A stretch of 64,000 bases of DNA from Phycisphaerales bacterium AB-hyl4 (GTDB taxonomy: Bacteria > Planctomycetota > Phycisphaerae > Phycisphaerales > Phycisphaeraceae), in assembly GCA_041821185.1 (NCBI GenBank), contig JBGUBD010000015.1, positions 21,626 to 85,625 of the forward strand, in the 5' to 3' direction. A program made the translations under genes and the position numbers. Each line of letters starts with the position of its first letter. Positions within the stretch are counted from its first letter, which is position 1. The notes below the pieces were generated by a model. It worked only from the letters and a program-made list of their open reading frames with translations, had not been told where the DNA came from and did no database searches. Shown in pieces: positions 27,344 through 36,057 of the stretch.

Positions 27344-28090
27344 TCACTCAAGCTTGCGCGGCATCGTCGACGCCACATAACGCACCGGCTGCGTCTGGCT
27401 GCTCTCGATGGCAAGCGTTGAATCGCGATCCGGCTCAACGGTAATGTCCATCGACGCTCGTTCGAGTACCCACACGCCTTCATTATCCTGCCGACGGTGC
27501 GCATAGAATTTGCACTGCGTCACCCCGCCCAGCAGCGGCTGCGTGTTCGCGTTGCTTCCGCCGTAATTCGTGGTCAACAACAGTTGCTTATCTTCCTCTT
27601 GGTATTCGATGCGAATCCGCCGACCTTGCGTGTCGAAAAGCTCAATGTAATTCGTTACCAGAATAGACGGATCAACCTGTCCGTTGTCGCGCACGAAGTA
27701 AACCACCGGCGGCTCGCTGGACGTGTCCGGCAATGTCGGGCCGTGAGCCGTAGACGTCCGAACGAGCGTCAGCAGTCGATGCGTAACCAGCCGGGTGGCC
27801 GTCTGCGTGCCGGCACTTTCGGCAGCCGCGGCATACGCGCGGAAGCTCACGTCAATGGCAACCATCGTCGCCGTCAGCAGCATGGCCGTGATCGCCAGCG
27901 CGATGAGCATCTCGACCAGGGAGAAAGCCTTGACGCGATTTCGTATTTCGGATTTCGAATTTCGAAGTTGTACATTATTCATATCGTTATGCTGCGGAGG
28001 GCAGTCAACATGTACGACCATCCTGCTCACGGCCGTCGGCGTGGCGTGTTTCAAATCCGAAATTCGACACTCGAAATCCCAAATCATCAT
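27344..28090 (-). CDS. Pseudopilin, GspJ/PilW-like, with repeat-derived leader
   Basis: The prepilin site is KA/FSLVEMLIALAITAMLLTATMVAIDVS, followed by a body typical of minor pseudopilins (RLVTHRLLTLVRTSTAHG, VTNYIELFDTQGRRIRIEY). Two starts are possible. ATG 28090 overlaps the stop of the PilX-like gene as ATGA and has GAAGGTGGG upstream, but gives a leader of about 55 residues. ATG 27982 gives a 19-residue leader. The extra stretch is made of period-7 repeats, as is the piece RNSKSEIRNR just before the cleavage site. It belongs to the pilus cluster with pilT and the pilC/gspF gene. Confidence 0.83.
   Translation of the reverse strand: MMIWDFECRISDLKHATPTAVSRMVVHVDCPPQHNDMNNVQLRNSKSEIRNRVKAFSLVEMLIALAITAMLLTATMVAIDVSFRAYAAAAESAGTQTATRLVTHRLLTLVRTSTAHGPTLPDTSSEPPVVYFVRDNGQVDPSILVTNYIELFDTQGRRIRIEYQEEDKQLLLTTNYGGSNANTQPLLGGVTQCKFYAHRRQDNEGVWVLERASMDITVEPDRDSTLAIESSQTQPVRYVASTMPRKLE
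27938..28086. repeat. Period-7 ATTTCGN repeat pair (inverted arms), pilus cluster
   Basis: Left arm 27938-27967 is four units ATTTCGN in a row on the plus strand; right arm about 28052-28086 is the same kind of units on the minus strand (ATTTGGG, ATTTCGA, ATTTCGG, ATTTGAA). The 85 bases between them are ordinary. The arms are read into the leader of the GspJ-like pseudopilin. Confidence 0.85.
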
Positions 28091-30279
28091 TTCCCACCTT
28101 CGGTGTAAGTCGCCACAACAGGCGTGATCTGGATCGGGCTGTAAATGCCGTCAGGCAGCGCGATGCTCGGATCGTAGCGGACCTGGATACGGCCCATACC
28201 GGTGGTGGGGAAGCCGCCTTCGAGGTCGCCAGCATCCGGGCCGAAGTAGCCGAGCGTGGTGTTGAACTGCGGGCTTGTGTCGCCGATCACCGGGTGCTGA
28301 CCACTTTGCGGATCGAAAGTAGTAATAATCATGCCGTTGATTCGAATATTGCCGCGCAGGTCGACAATGCCGCCGACGATCGCACCGGACAGTTCCACGT
28401 ACTGGTTTGGATCGTCTGGCGATGTAAAGGTGCCCATCTCCACGGAATAGTGCGGCGCGAGGATGGTGCTGCGTCGAAACAGCGCCCGCTCCGATTCGCT
28501 TAGATGGACCGAGTTGTCAATGTCGAAGCGTGTGTTACCAGTGAAGGAGATTTTGTTTCGCGTATGGGTGAACTGGTCAGGTGTTTCGGTGATGACCGCG
28601 CCTTCGAAGGTGGAGCTTTCGAAGCGGAGGTTATTGCCATGCTGTTTCGTGTCTTCGATGGATTGGCCGTCGACCGTGGCGGTCAGGCCGGGGTATCGCG
28701 GCGTGCCGTCAACTTCCTGCATGCCGGCGTAGTTGTAGTTGGGGTCGTCGTTGTCGGTGTTCGAGTCGACGAAGGTCACGCCGATGAACGTGCAGTTGAT
28801 AAACAGCGCGTTCGTGCCGCGGGGGATTTTCACGTTCTCGAACGTCATGTTTTCATAGACGGGACGTTCGAAGAAGTCGTAAGGATGTTGCGAGCCGAAC
28901 GCAACTTCCTCCGTGACATAGCGGATCGGCTGGGGCGAGTTCGGGTTGTCGGGATCGTGATTGCTGACCTGCGAGTAAGCCTGCGAAGCGACGTCGCTGC
29001 CGGCGTAGCTGACCTGATCGCGAAACCAGCTCACGTCGAAATTTGACGAGTCGAACTCGTAGATTTCGTTGGTGTTTTGGGCATCAAATGTCAACGCATC
29101 TTTGTTGTGGCCGGGGCGGATCGGGCCCTGGAGAAAATCACGATAGTCGCCATAGGCCGCACCGCTTTCCCACTGCTCGCGTGTGGCGTCGAGATAGACC
29201 TCGCCCTGGATTTTCGCATAGCGATCATCGGGGCCGAGGTAGCTCTGGCTGTCGAACGAGCGGTCCGGGTCGCGGAAGGTGTAGATCATGTCGAACAATT
29301 CGTTGGCGATCGCCTCGTTAACGCCGGCGTTGACAAGATCCTGTTTGCGGACGCGATATTCGCCATCGACTTCGTTGCCGAAGTGTTTGAGGAACAGGTC
29401 CCACTCGCTGATGTGGTGGTCGCCGGTGACGTCCCACTCGGTGGGGTCGCTAATGCTTTCCATCTCCAGTTCGCTGGCGAGGCTGAGGCGGTTGTCGCCG
29501 TCGTGGTCGTTGGAGGCCAGGTCGCCGTAGAACGCTTCGAGCAATTCGTCGAACTCGGGCGTCAGGCCGTGGAAGTCGCTGACAATGTGCACAGGGTGGC
29601 CGTGTTCGAGGTGCGTTTCGGTGAAGCGTGAACCGATGGGGCCTTCGATCATGACGTTTCGCCCGACCATGACGCGACTGCGGGAGAGCACGGCGTAAGG
29701 TATCCGCTTATCAATGCGGAAGTCCTGAGAGATCGAGCGGTGAATGCGCGCATGCTCCGGTCCATCACTGGCGACCACGCGCACCCGCAGATAGCGGGCG
29801 TCGTCCGGCCGAGGGCGAACCGTTGCGGTGAAGGTCATGTGGTCATTGGGCGCAATGCCCAGAGGACCGATGTGCACAACCGCAACGCCGTCTTCCGGGT
29901 CGGCTGCGATCGTCGCTGCCTCGGGGAACGCATCAACCAGGCGATCGGCAATGCGATCGGACTGCGACCAGAGTTGACTGGCAAGCTGCGGCGAGATCTC
30001 GCCTTCTGTGATGCGGATGCCCGGGTAGCGCTCGGCGTCGTTGGGATCGCCCAGCGCGAGCTTACCCAACTCATGACCGATCACGCGCATGCCCGTCTCG
30101 GCCGCAGCAAGCGAACGGTTGACTTTCAGGTGACTGTCCGCCGTGGCGAGGTTGCCCTGCGAGACGATCGCCATCGCCGCCGCGAGCGAGCCGAAGATCA
30201 CCAGGAACATCATTGCAAGCACCGCGGCGGCGCCGCGTTGCGATTTCGGATTTCGAATTTTAAATTTCGAAGATTTCAA
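28087..30279 (-). CDS. PilX/GspK-like pilus assembly protein, large
   Basis: 730 residues. The N-terminus (RGAAAVLAMMFLVIFGSLAAAMAIVSQGNLATADSH) is that of PilX/type IV pilus tip-associated proteins, preceded by a repeat-coded stretch KSSKFKIRNPKSQ. It is much larger than ordinary PilX (about 180 residues). Inside are two calcium-binding-like loops (NDHDGDNRLSLASELE and DVTGDHHISEWD, about residues 255-300), a polymerin-like repeat region with pentapeptide-style strands (ENMTFENVKIPRGTNALFINCTFIGVTF), and an end rich in beta strands. It may carry a surface domain on the pilus or on a secretion pseudopilus. It stands between the two pseudopilin genes. Confidence 0.78.
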   Translation of the reverse strand: MKSSKFKIRNPKSQRGAAAVLAMMFLVIFGSLAAAMAIVSQGNLATADSHLKVNRSLAAAETGMRVIGHELGKLALGDPNDAERYPGIRITEGEISPQLASQLWSQSDRIADRLVDAFPEAATIAADPEDGVAVVHIGPLGIAPNDHMTFTATVRPRPDDARYLRVRVVASDGPEHARIHRSISQDFRIDKRIPYAVLSRSRVMVGRNVMIEGPIGSRFTETHLEHGHPVHIVSDFHGLTPEFDELLEAFYGDLASNDHDGDNRLSLASELEMESISDPTEWDVTGDHHISEWDLFLKHFGNEVDGEYRVRKQDLVNAGVNEAIANELFDMIYTFRDPDRSFDSQSYLGPDDRYAKIQGEVYLDATREQWESGAAYGDYRDFLQGPIRPGHNKDALTFDAQNTNEIYEFDSSNFDVSWFRDQVSYAGSDVASQAYSQVSNHDPDNPNSPQPIRYVTEEVAFGSQHPYDFFERPVYENMTFENVKIPRGTNALFINCTFIGVTFVDSNTDNDDPNYNYAGMQEVDGTPRYPGLTATVDGQSIEDTKQHGNNLRFESSTFEGAVITETPDQFTHTRNKISFTGNTRFDIDNSVHLSESERALFRRSTILAPHYSVEMGTFTSPDDPNQYVELSGAIVGGIVDLRGNIRINGMIITTFDPQSGQHPVIGDTSPQFNTTLGYFGPDAGDLEGGFPTTGMGRIQVRYDPSIALPDGIYSPIQITPVVATYTEGGK
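30243..30277. repeat. Period-7 ATTTCGN repeat, single arm
   Basis: Units ATTTCGG, ATTTCGA, ATTTTAA, ATTTCGA, followed by AGATTTC. It codes on the minus strand for KFKIRNPKSQ at the start of the PilX-like protein. Confidence 0.85.
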
Positions 30280-30340
30280 TGCCGAGATCCTTCTGCCTCA
30301 CGGTGCGGGCCCTGACAGCGTGCATAGCTCGTAAGCGGGC

Positions 30341-30940
30341 TCATCGCGTGACCACCCACGACAACCGCGTTACATGCTGGTAATCGTGATCTTCTGACTG
30401 GCGGTACTGGACATCGACGGTGACGCGCATCATGTCCGTCGAGCCGAGCGTTTCGACGAAGGTCGTGCCCAGGTTCTCCGGCCAGATGTTGCGCACCGTC
30501 ACCACCTGCCGCCATCGGCCATACTCGGTCAGCCGCTGGCGTCGTGCGTCGATCGGGTATTCGCCGGACTTCCAGCCTTCGCCGAGGCCGCCCGTGCCAG
30601 GCGCACCGGCGAAGTCGGCAACGCAGTTGAATGCGAGGACGTTGTCGCCCTTGCTGCCGAAGTTCGCCGGGCCGTGGATCGGATCGTAAAGCGGCATCGT
30701 CAGCGTCAGTTCGCGGATCTCATTGGCAAGCAGCAACGCCGTGCCAGTGCGCTGCGCCCAGTCGTTTTTCATGTGATAGGCCTGCTGCGCCGCAACGATG
30801 GCGAGCACACCCGTGCCGACAATGACGGTGGTCAGCGCCGCTTCGATGAGCGTAAAGCCGCGGGCGCGTCGGCTTCGCCGACGTAATCGCTGATTACTGA
30901 TTGCTGATTGCTGATTGTCAAACATCACAGCCATGCACAT
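30341..30940 (-). CDS. Pseudopilin, GspI/PilV-like
   Basis: 199 residues. Prepilin site RARG/FTLIEAALTTVIVGTGVLAIVAAQQAY with the conserved Glu five after the cut; the body TALLLANEIRELTLTMPLYDP is that of GspI/PilV-type minor pseudopilins. GGAAGGGGG stands just before ATG 30940. The leader MFDNQQSAISNQRLRRRSRRA is partly coded by the second period-7 repeat family (TGATTGC units). Substrate or partner cannot be told, but gene order places it with the other pilus-type genes here. Confidence 0.87.
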   Translation of the reverse strand: MCMAVMFDNQQSAISNQRLRRRSRRARGFTLIEAALTTVIVGTGVLAIVAAQQAYHMKNDWAQRTGTALLLANEIRELTLTMPLYDPIHGPANFGSKGDNVLAFNCVADFAGAPGTGGLGEGWKSGEYPIDARRQRLTEYGRWRQVVTVRNIWPENLGTTFVETLGSTDMMRVTVDVQYRQSEDHDYQHVTRLSWVVTR

Positions 30941-31090
30941 CCTGCCCCCTTCCTTTTCATACGATTCACGGGCAGCTTCACCAACCCTTCGACCTTACCA
31001 ATGTCGCTTCTTTGTCTTTAGCAGCCACGACAACTGCTTGAAACCTCACGTCCGGAAAATCAGCGATCACAAATCAGCGATTATCAATTC
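30884..31090. repeat. Period-7 TGATTNC repeat pair (second family), inverted arms
   Basis: Left arm 30884-30918: TAATCGC, TGATTAC, TGATTGC, TGATTGC, TGATTGT. Right arm 31057-31090 carries the units on the minus strand (TGATTTG, TGATCGC, TGATTTT, with ATCGCTGAT). The arms frame the gap between the GspI-like and the pilC/gspF genes, and the left arm codes for QQSAISNQ. Confidence 0.8.
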
Positions 31091-31091
31091 C

Positions 31092-32324
31092 TCAACTCAC
31101 CAGCGTCGAGAGCTTGAAGATCGGCAGGATGATGGCCATCGCAATGAAACCAACCACCGTACCCATCACGATGATCATGATCGGCTCGATCATGCTGGTG
31201 ACAGTCTTGATCGTTTCGCGTAATTGCTTGGAATAGAACGTGCTGATTTCGTCCAGCACTTCGCCGAGTTTGCCCGACTCTTCGCCGGCCGAGACCATCT
31301 GCACAACGGCCTTGGGCAGCAGTGTGCTTTTCTGTAAGGGATGCGCGATCTTCTTACCCTGCTTCACCGAGTTCTGCACGCTGAGCCAGAGTCGGCGGTA
31401 GTGGCGGTTGCCGCTGATCTCGCCGGTGATGTGGAGCGTGTCGAGCATGGGCACGCCGGCGTTGACCAGTTCGCCCATGGTATGCAGGCTTCGGCTGATG
31501 TAGAGGGCACGGAACATGGCGCGAAACAGGGGCACTTTCAGCTTCACGCCGTCGAACCACCAGCCGCCCGCCTGCGTGCGGACGAAGGCGAAAAAGCCCA
31601 GGCAGCCAACGATCAGTCCCATCACGACGGCCCACCACCAGTCGACCATGAAGGCCGAGAGGTTCATCAGCACCACGGTCGGCGTGGGCATCGCGGCTTC
31701 CTTGCCTTCGAACACCGTGGCGAAGCGCGGCAGCACGAAGGTGAGCAGGAAGATTGTGACACCGATGGCCATGGAGGCGATCACGCCCGGGTAGATCATC
31801 GCGCCGATGACCATCGATCGCGTCTCGATCTGGTGAGCGAGATAGCTGGCGATGCGTTCGAGCATGTGGCTAAACGAGCCAGACATTTCCGAGGCGCGCA
31901 CCATGTTCACATACAACGGGCCGAACTGTCGCGGGTGTCGCGCGAGCGCCTCGCTGAACTGCTTGCCGGACTCCACGTCTGCCTTGATCTGGAACAGGAT
32001 GTTGCGGAACTTGGGGTTCTGGGTCTGCTCGGCAATGCCTTCGATAGCGGCGCGCAGCGCGATTCCGGCACGGACCATAACGGCGAGCTGCGTGGTAAAG
32101 TTGAGAATGTCGCGAGCCGTGGGCCCGGACGAATAGTTGAGAACTTCGTTGACCTTGGCCATCGCCGACTTCGCCGTCATTGACGTACGGACAGGCGAAA
32201 GCTGGAGCACGGTATGCCCCTGGCTGCGGAGTTGCTGCGCGGCGGCCAGCGCGTTTTCTGCGCCAAGCACACCCACGGAGACTTCGCCGCCGCTGGTTCG
32301 CATCTGGTAACGGTACTGAGGCAT
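31092..32324 (-). CDS. Type II secretion / type IV pilus inner membrane platform protein (GspF/PilC)
   Basis: 410 residues, full length. Two T2SF domains, about 75-195 and 275-400, each followed by membrane helices. Signatures: TARDILNFTTQLAVMVRAGIALRAAIEGIAEQ, GKQFSEALARHPRQFGPLYVNMVRASEMSG, and the second copy RSLHTMGELVNAGVPMLDTLHITGEISGN with QMVSAGEESGKLGEVLDEIS and the final helix MIEPIMIIVMGTVVGFIAMAIILP. It is the platform on which the motor ATPase acts. It lies 70 bases after pilT and is probably in one operon with it. Confidence 0.95.
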   Translation of the reverse strand: MPQYRYQMRTSGGEVSVGVLGAENALAAAQQLRSQGHTVLQLSPVRTSMTAKSAMAKVNEVLNYSSGPTARDILNFTTQLAVMVRAGIALRAAIEGIAEQTQNPKFRNILFQIKADVESGKQFSEALARHPRQFGPLYVNMVRASEMSGSFSHMLERIASYLAHQIETRSMVIGAMIYPGVIASMAIGVTIFLLTFVLPRFATVFEGKEAAMPTPTVVLMNLSAFMVDWWWAVVMGLIVGCLGFFAFVRTQAGGWWFDGVKLKVPLFRAMFRALYISRSLHTMGELVNAGVPMLDTLHITGEISGNRHYRRLWLSVQNSVKQGKKIAHPLQKSTLLPKAVVQMVSAGEESGKLGEVLDEISTFYSKQLRETIKTVTSMIEPIMIIVMGTVVGFIAMAIILPIFKLSTLVS

Positions 32325-32396
32325 GGGGTTACTTCACCTCTGTGGCTTGCGTTGCGACTCTTCCCGCTGAACGGTCACTGAAGCGACCGGCCTGGA

Positions 32397-33452
32397 TCAT
32401 GCGGCGATCATGCGCTCGAGCTTCTCGGGGAACGCGGCTTGCGCGACCGCGTCTTCCTTGCTGATGATGCCGTTGAAGTACAACTCGGCAATCGCGCTGT
32501 CGAGGCTGGTCATACCCATCGCGCGGTTGGTGTCGATCACGTTGGGAATTTCAAATGCCCGGTTCTCGCGAATGAGGTTTCGCACGGCGGGCGTACAGAG
32601 CATCACCTCAACCGCAGGCGCCATGCCCGGCTTGTCGATCCGCCGGAACAGCGTCTGGGAAATCACCGCCTGCAACGTGTTGGCGAGCATGGAGCGGATC
32701 TGGTTCTGCTGGTCGGCGGGGTACATGTCGATGATTCGTTCAACCGTTTGCGATGCGTTGACGGTGTGCAGCGTGCTGAGCACGAGGTGGCCGGTCTCGG
32801 CGGCGGTGATGGCGGCGGCGGTGGTTTCGAGGTCGCGCATTTCACCGACGAGGATGATGTCCGGGTCCTGTCGAAGCACATGGCGAAGGCCGGACGCGAA
32901 GCTGGGCACGTCCGCGCCAAGTTCGCGCTGCTCGATCACGCTCTTGTTGGAGACGAAGGTGTACTCCACCGGGTCTTCGAGCGTAATGATGTGCTTCTTG
33001 TAGCGGGCGTTCATCGCGTCGATCATGGCGGCGAGGGTGGTTGACTTACCCGAGCCGGTGTCGCCCGTGACGAGCACGAGGCCGCGCGGCAGGTAGGTCA
33101 GCCGTTCGACCACGTCGGGCAGGCTGAGCGATTCGAACGGCGGGATCTTGGTCTTGATCGCACGCAGCGCGACACCGACGGCGCCGCGCTGAAGGTGAGC
33201 GTTGACACGGAATCGACCGACGCCAGGGACTTCGTAGGAGAAGTCGGAGTCCTTCACCTTGTCGAACGTCTTCATCTGATCTTCGCCGGCCATCTGCTTG
33301 AGCATTCGCATGCCCGACTCGGCGGTGATGACGGGGTAGTCCAGCGGCGTCATCGTCGTCTGCACGCGCACCATCGGCGGATGACCTGCCACGAGGTGAA
33401 TGTCGGAAGCGTCCATCTCGACGGCGGTTTTGAGAATCGTGTCCAGATCCAT
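32397..33452 (-). CDS. pilT: Type IV pilus retraction ATPase PilT
   Basis: 351 residues, the normal length. N-terminal PAS-like domain (DLDTILKTAVEMDASDIHLVAGHPPMVR), Walker A GDTGSGKST (130-138), Asp box and Walker B VLRQDPDIILVGEMRDLET, His box LSTLHTVNASQTVERIIDMYP. The C-terminal AVRNLIRE motif is the hallmark that separates PilT from extension ATPases. It powers pilus retraction. No extension ATPase (PilB) is in the window, so it must lie elsewhere if pili are made. Confidence 0.97.
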   Translation of the reverse strand: MDLDTILKTAVEMDASDIHLVAGHPPMVRVQTTMTPLDYPVITAESGMRMLKQMAGEDQMKTFDKVKDSDFSYEVPGVGRFRVNAHLQRGAVGVALRAIKTKIPPFESLSLPDVVERLTYLPRGLVLVTGDTGSGKSTTLAAMIDAMNARYKKHIITLEDPVEYTFVSNKSVIEQRELGADVPSFASGLRHVLRQDPDIILVGEMRDLETTAAAITAAETGHLVLSTLHTVNASQTVERIIDMYPADQQNQIRSMLANTLQAVISQTLFRRIDKPGMAPAVEVMLCTPAVRNLIRENRAFEIPNVIDTNRAMGMTSLDSAIAELYFNGIISKEDAVAQAAFPEKLERMIAA

Positions 33453-33653
33453 GCGGTTGCGACCCTCGCAGGTTGAAGCTGCCGCCCGCGTCGGCCGCGC
33501 GTACTACGCACGGCCGAACCACCACGGAGTCGGCTCATTCGGCTTATCGGCCAGCGCCGGGCGCGGGATAAGCGCCAATCAGGAAATATCACCCGTATTC
33601 AACAGGTCGCAGGATCATTACAGTCGTTTTAATTGACACAGGCGGGTGCGGTC

Positions 33654-33674
33654 CCACGGATGCGATCCGTGGGC
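33654..33674. other. Perfect hairpin between queA and pilT
   Basis: CCCACGGAT and its exact complement ATCCGTGGG around GCG, 9-bp stem and 3-base loop, just past the queA stop. No T run follows on the minus strand, so it may be a weak terminator or a processing/3'-end stabilising hairpin. Confidence 0.4.
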
Positions 33675-33692
33675 TTTGTGCGGGAACTGGAA

Positions 33693-34802
33693 TCAGACGA
33701 TCAGCATCGCGTCGCCGTAGGAATAGAAGCGGTATTCGTGAGCGATCGCCTCGGCGTACCAGGCGTGCAGGCGGTCGATGCCCACGCCCGGCAGGGCCGC
33801 CACCATCGCCAGCAGCGTCGAGCGCGGCAGGTGGAAGTTGGTCAGCAACATATCAGTGAAGCGATAGCGAAAAGCCGCGCCGGGGTAAATGAACAGGCGG
33901 GTGCTCGCCGTGTAGTCGCCTTCGATGCTGACAATCGGCTCGGGCAGACTTTCGATCGCGCGAACGCTGGTCGTACCCACCACAAGCGTCCTGCCACCGG
34001 CCTCGCGCGTGCGGGCGAGGTGGGCCAACGTGTCGGCGGGCACTTGCAGCCACTCCTCATGGATGTCGTGTTCGTCCAGTGTGTCAGCGCGGACGGGCAT
34101 GAACGTGCCGAGCCCGACGTGGAGCGTGACGTGTCGGCGATGTATGCCGAGGCGGGCGAGGCGGGCGAGCAATTCGTCGGTGAAGTGCAGGCCGGCGGTC
34201 GGCGCGGCGACGGAGCCGGGGACGTCGGCGAAGACGGTGTTGTACCGCTGCACATCGTCGGCCGTGATGCCGGGCTCATCGCGGGCCTTGCGTGCCTTTT
34301 GAATGTAAGGCGGCAACGGCGGCTGACCGATCCGGGAAAGCAGGCTGGGCACGGGCTCATCGCCAAGGTATCGGGCCTGCCATCGGCCGCCGCCGAGCGA
34401 ACGCGTCAGTTCGAGAGCCGCGGTCTCAGGCGCTTGGTTGGGCGTGGTGTCATGCGGCGGCGTGGTAAATGCGATGTGCTCGCCCGGGCGCAGCTTGCCG
34501 CGGGTTTCGAGCATGACCTGCAAGTGCTGCCCGTCGTCGGCCTGAAGGTAAAGCCCACGCACTTGGCCGGCGGTGGCGGTGCGGATGGCGTGAAAGTGAG
34601 CGGGCAACACGCGCGTGCGGTTGGCGATCATCAGGTCGCCCGCCTTGAGCACGCCGAGGCCGGGCAGGTCGCGGACATGGCGGTGGTCGATGCGGCCGGT
34701 GTCGCGGTGACAGACCATCAGCCGGGCGGCGTCGCGCGGCTCGGCAGGGCGCGTCGCGATCAAGCGGTCGGGCAGGTGATAGTCGAGGGTATCGGCACGC
34801 AT
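33693..34802 (-). CDS. queA: S-adenosylmethionine:tRNA ribosyltransferase-isomerase
   Basis: 369 residues from ATG 34802 (MRADTLDYHLPDRLIATRPAEPRDAARLMV); the frame is open further up but that part is not conserved in style. It makes the epoxycyclopentane ring of queuosine in tRNA wobble bases. Motifs: DLPGLGVLKAGDLMIANRTRVLPAHFHA, YNTVFADVPGSVAAPTAGLHFTDELLARL, VTLHVGLGTFMPVRADTLDEHDIHEEW, RTLVVGTTSVRAIES, TDMLLTNFHLPRSTLLAMVAA. Slightly longer than the usual 340-356 because of an insertion near residues 105-135. It stands alone on its strand. Confidence 0.96.
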   Translation of the reverse strand: MRADTLDYHLPDRLIATRPAEPRDAARLMVCHRDTGRIDHRHVRDLPGLGVLKAGDLMIANRTRVLPAHFHAIRTATAGQVRGLYLQADDGQHLQVMLETRGKLRPGEHIAFTTPPHDTTPNQAPETAALELTRSLGGGRWQARYLGDEPVPSLLSRIGQPPLPPYIQKARKARDEPGITADDVQRYNTVFADVPGSVAAPTAGLHFTDELLARLARLGIHRRHVTLHVGLGTFMPVRADTLDEHDIHEEWLQVPADTLAHLARTREAGGRTLVVGTTSVRAIESLPEPIVSIEGDYTASTRLFIYPGAAFRYRFTDMLLTNFHLPRSTLLAMVAALPGVGIDRLHAWYAEAIAHEYRFYSYGDAMLIV

Positions 34803-34929
34803 GGCAGTTTCAACTCGGGGCCCTCGCCTGGCTGGAAGCGGCCGGGCGAAGTCGAAATCGTAGCGTCGCGTGGTGTCTGAGCAACTGACACCGCGATGAC
34901 GTGTTGCGTGTGGGCAACATCCGGCATGG

Positions 34930-35355
34930 GTGACACAGGCGACACGGCCGAACGTTGCCTGCAAGTCATGCCATAACATGGCGATGCATTTCGCCGCCGT
35001 CCATGGCACGGCTCGGCTCACCTTTCGCCGGTCATCCGGCATGCGACTGGACAGTTGTTCCAACCCGAGTCCGTTGCCGCCGCGCGGGGGTGAACCCTGC
35101 GCGGTGTCGTCGCAGCGTCCGGCGCATCACATTTCCGAAGCCGCGACGGCGCGTGTCGTGCCGGGCGCGTTGGCCGAGCAAGGTGCGTTGCCGTTGGCGG
35201 ACGAGGGGCGCGAGCCGGGGCCGTCGGGCAAGTGGCCCTGGCAGTTGCCGCTGACGTGTGACCAGCCGCCGCCGCCCGAGCCGAAGGTATGGTCCGTGCC
35301 CTACCCGAGCCCGGCCGAGGCTCGCACAGGCAGCATGCTCGACCTGCTCGCCTGA
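34930..35355 (+). CDS. Small hypothetical protein
   Basis: Not recognised. The 3' half of this frame has the strong G/C third-position preference of real genes in this window and ends cleanly: GPSGKWPWQLPLTCDQPPPPEPKVWSVPYPSPAEARTGSMLDLLA. The 5' half looks less convincing. Possible starts are ATG 34978, 34984 and 35041; none has a good ribosome site. No signal peptide or membrane helix. It fills the gap between the divergent queA and SNase-like genes, which supports a short real gene, but a chance frame cannot be excluded. Confidence 0.4.
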   Translation: MTQATRPNVACKSCHNMAMHFAAVHGTARLTFRRSSGMRLDSCSNPSPLPPRGGEPCAVSSQRPAHHISEAATARVVPGALAEQGALPLADEGREPGPSGKWPWQLPLTCDQPPPPEPKVWSVPYPSPAEARTGSMLDLLA

Positions 35356-35403
35356 TCTCATCCACCACGCCACTGCTTGCACCTCGCGGGCTACACTGTC
35401 CGA

Positions 35404-36033
35404 ATGGCCCGCTCGAAGCGATCTTCATCATCACGTGCCCGACGCGCACCATCGCCGCCGCGACTACCGGTGATGGCGTTCCTTCACCAGCGCCAACGCA
35501 AACGGCGGATCATCGCCGTCGTCGCGGTGGCGGCGTTGGCGATCGCGGTGTTGGCCGACCGGTCAGGCCTGCTGCTGCATCAGGGTGATGATCGTTCACG
35601 CTATGACACGCGGACGTTCGCCGTCGTGCAGGTCATCTCAGGCGATACGCTGGAAATCGACGCACCGGACGGCAACCGCCCCACCACGCGCGTTCGGCTA
35701 TGGGGCATCACCGCGCCGGCAAACGCACAGCCCGAGCGCGGCCGACCCGACCCCGAACCGCTGGCCGACGAAGCCGCCGCCTTTGTTCGCGAGCAGGTGG
35801 GCGATCGGCCGGTACGCCTTGAAACCGAATCGCATCGCGTGCGCAACCGTGACGGCGAACTGCTCGCCCACGTGTACGTTGACGACCATGTTTCGTTGAA
35901 CGCCCAACTGCTGTCGGCCGGGCTGGCAAGCGTCAACGCGCGCTGGTCACATGATCAACTGGAGCGTTACGCCGAGCACGAAGCCGAGGCCCGCGCCGCC
36001 GGCCGTGGCATCTGGGCCGACGCATCACGATGA
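35404..36033 (+). CDS. Membrane-anchored staphylococcal-nuclease-like (SNase) protein
   Basis: 209 residues from ATG 35404 (ATG 35473 possible). A very basic N-terminus (RSKRSSSSRARRAPSPPR, QRQRKRR) leads into one transmembrane helix (IIAVVAVAALAIAVLA). The SNase domain follows: VISGDTLEIDAP, TTRVRLWGITAPA with the catalytic Arg, DEAAAFVREQVGDRPVRLE, RDGELLAHVYVDDHVSLNAQLLSAGLASVN, then HEAEARAAGRGIW. It is probably a calcium-dependent nuclease held at the outer face of the inner membrane. It converges with coaB (24 bases between the stops). Confidence 0.85.
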   Translation: MARSKRSSSSRARRAPSPPRLPVMAFLHQRQRKRRIIAVVAVAALAIAVLADRSGLLLHQGDDRSRYDTRTFAVVQVISGDTLEIDAPDGNRPTTRVRLWGITAPANAQPERGRPDPEPLADEAAAFVREQVGDRPVRLETESHRVRNRDGELLAHVYVDDHVSLNAQLLSAGLASVNARWSHDQLERYAEHEAEARAAGRGIWADASR

Positions 36034-36057
36034 CATCGACTCACAGATGACGTCCAC

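Noticed and set aside
33453-33692. Riboswitch upstream of pilT
   Set aside because: I looked for a c-di-GMP-type core and saw none; only the hairpin at 33654-33674 is clear.
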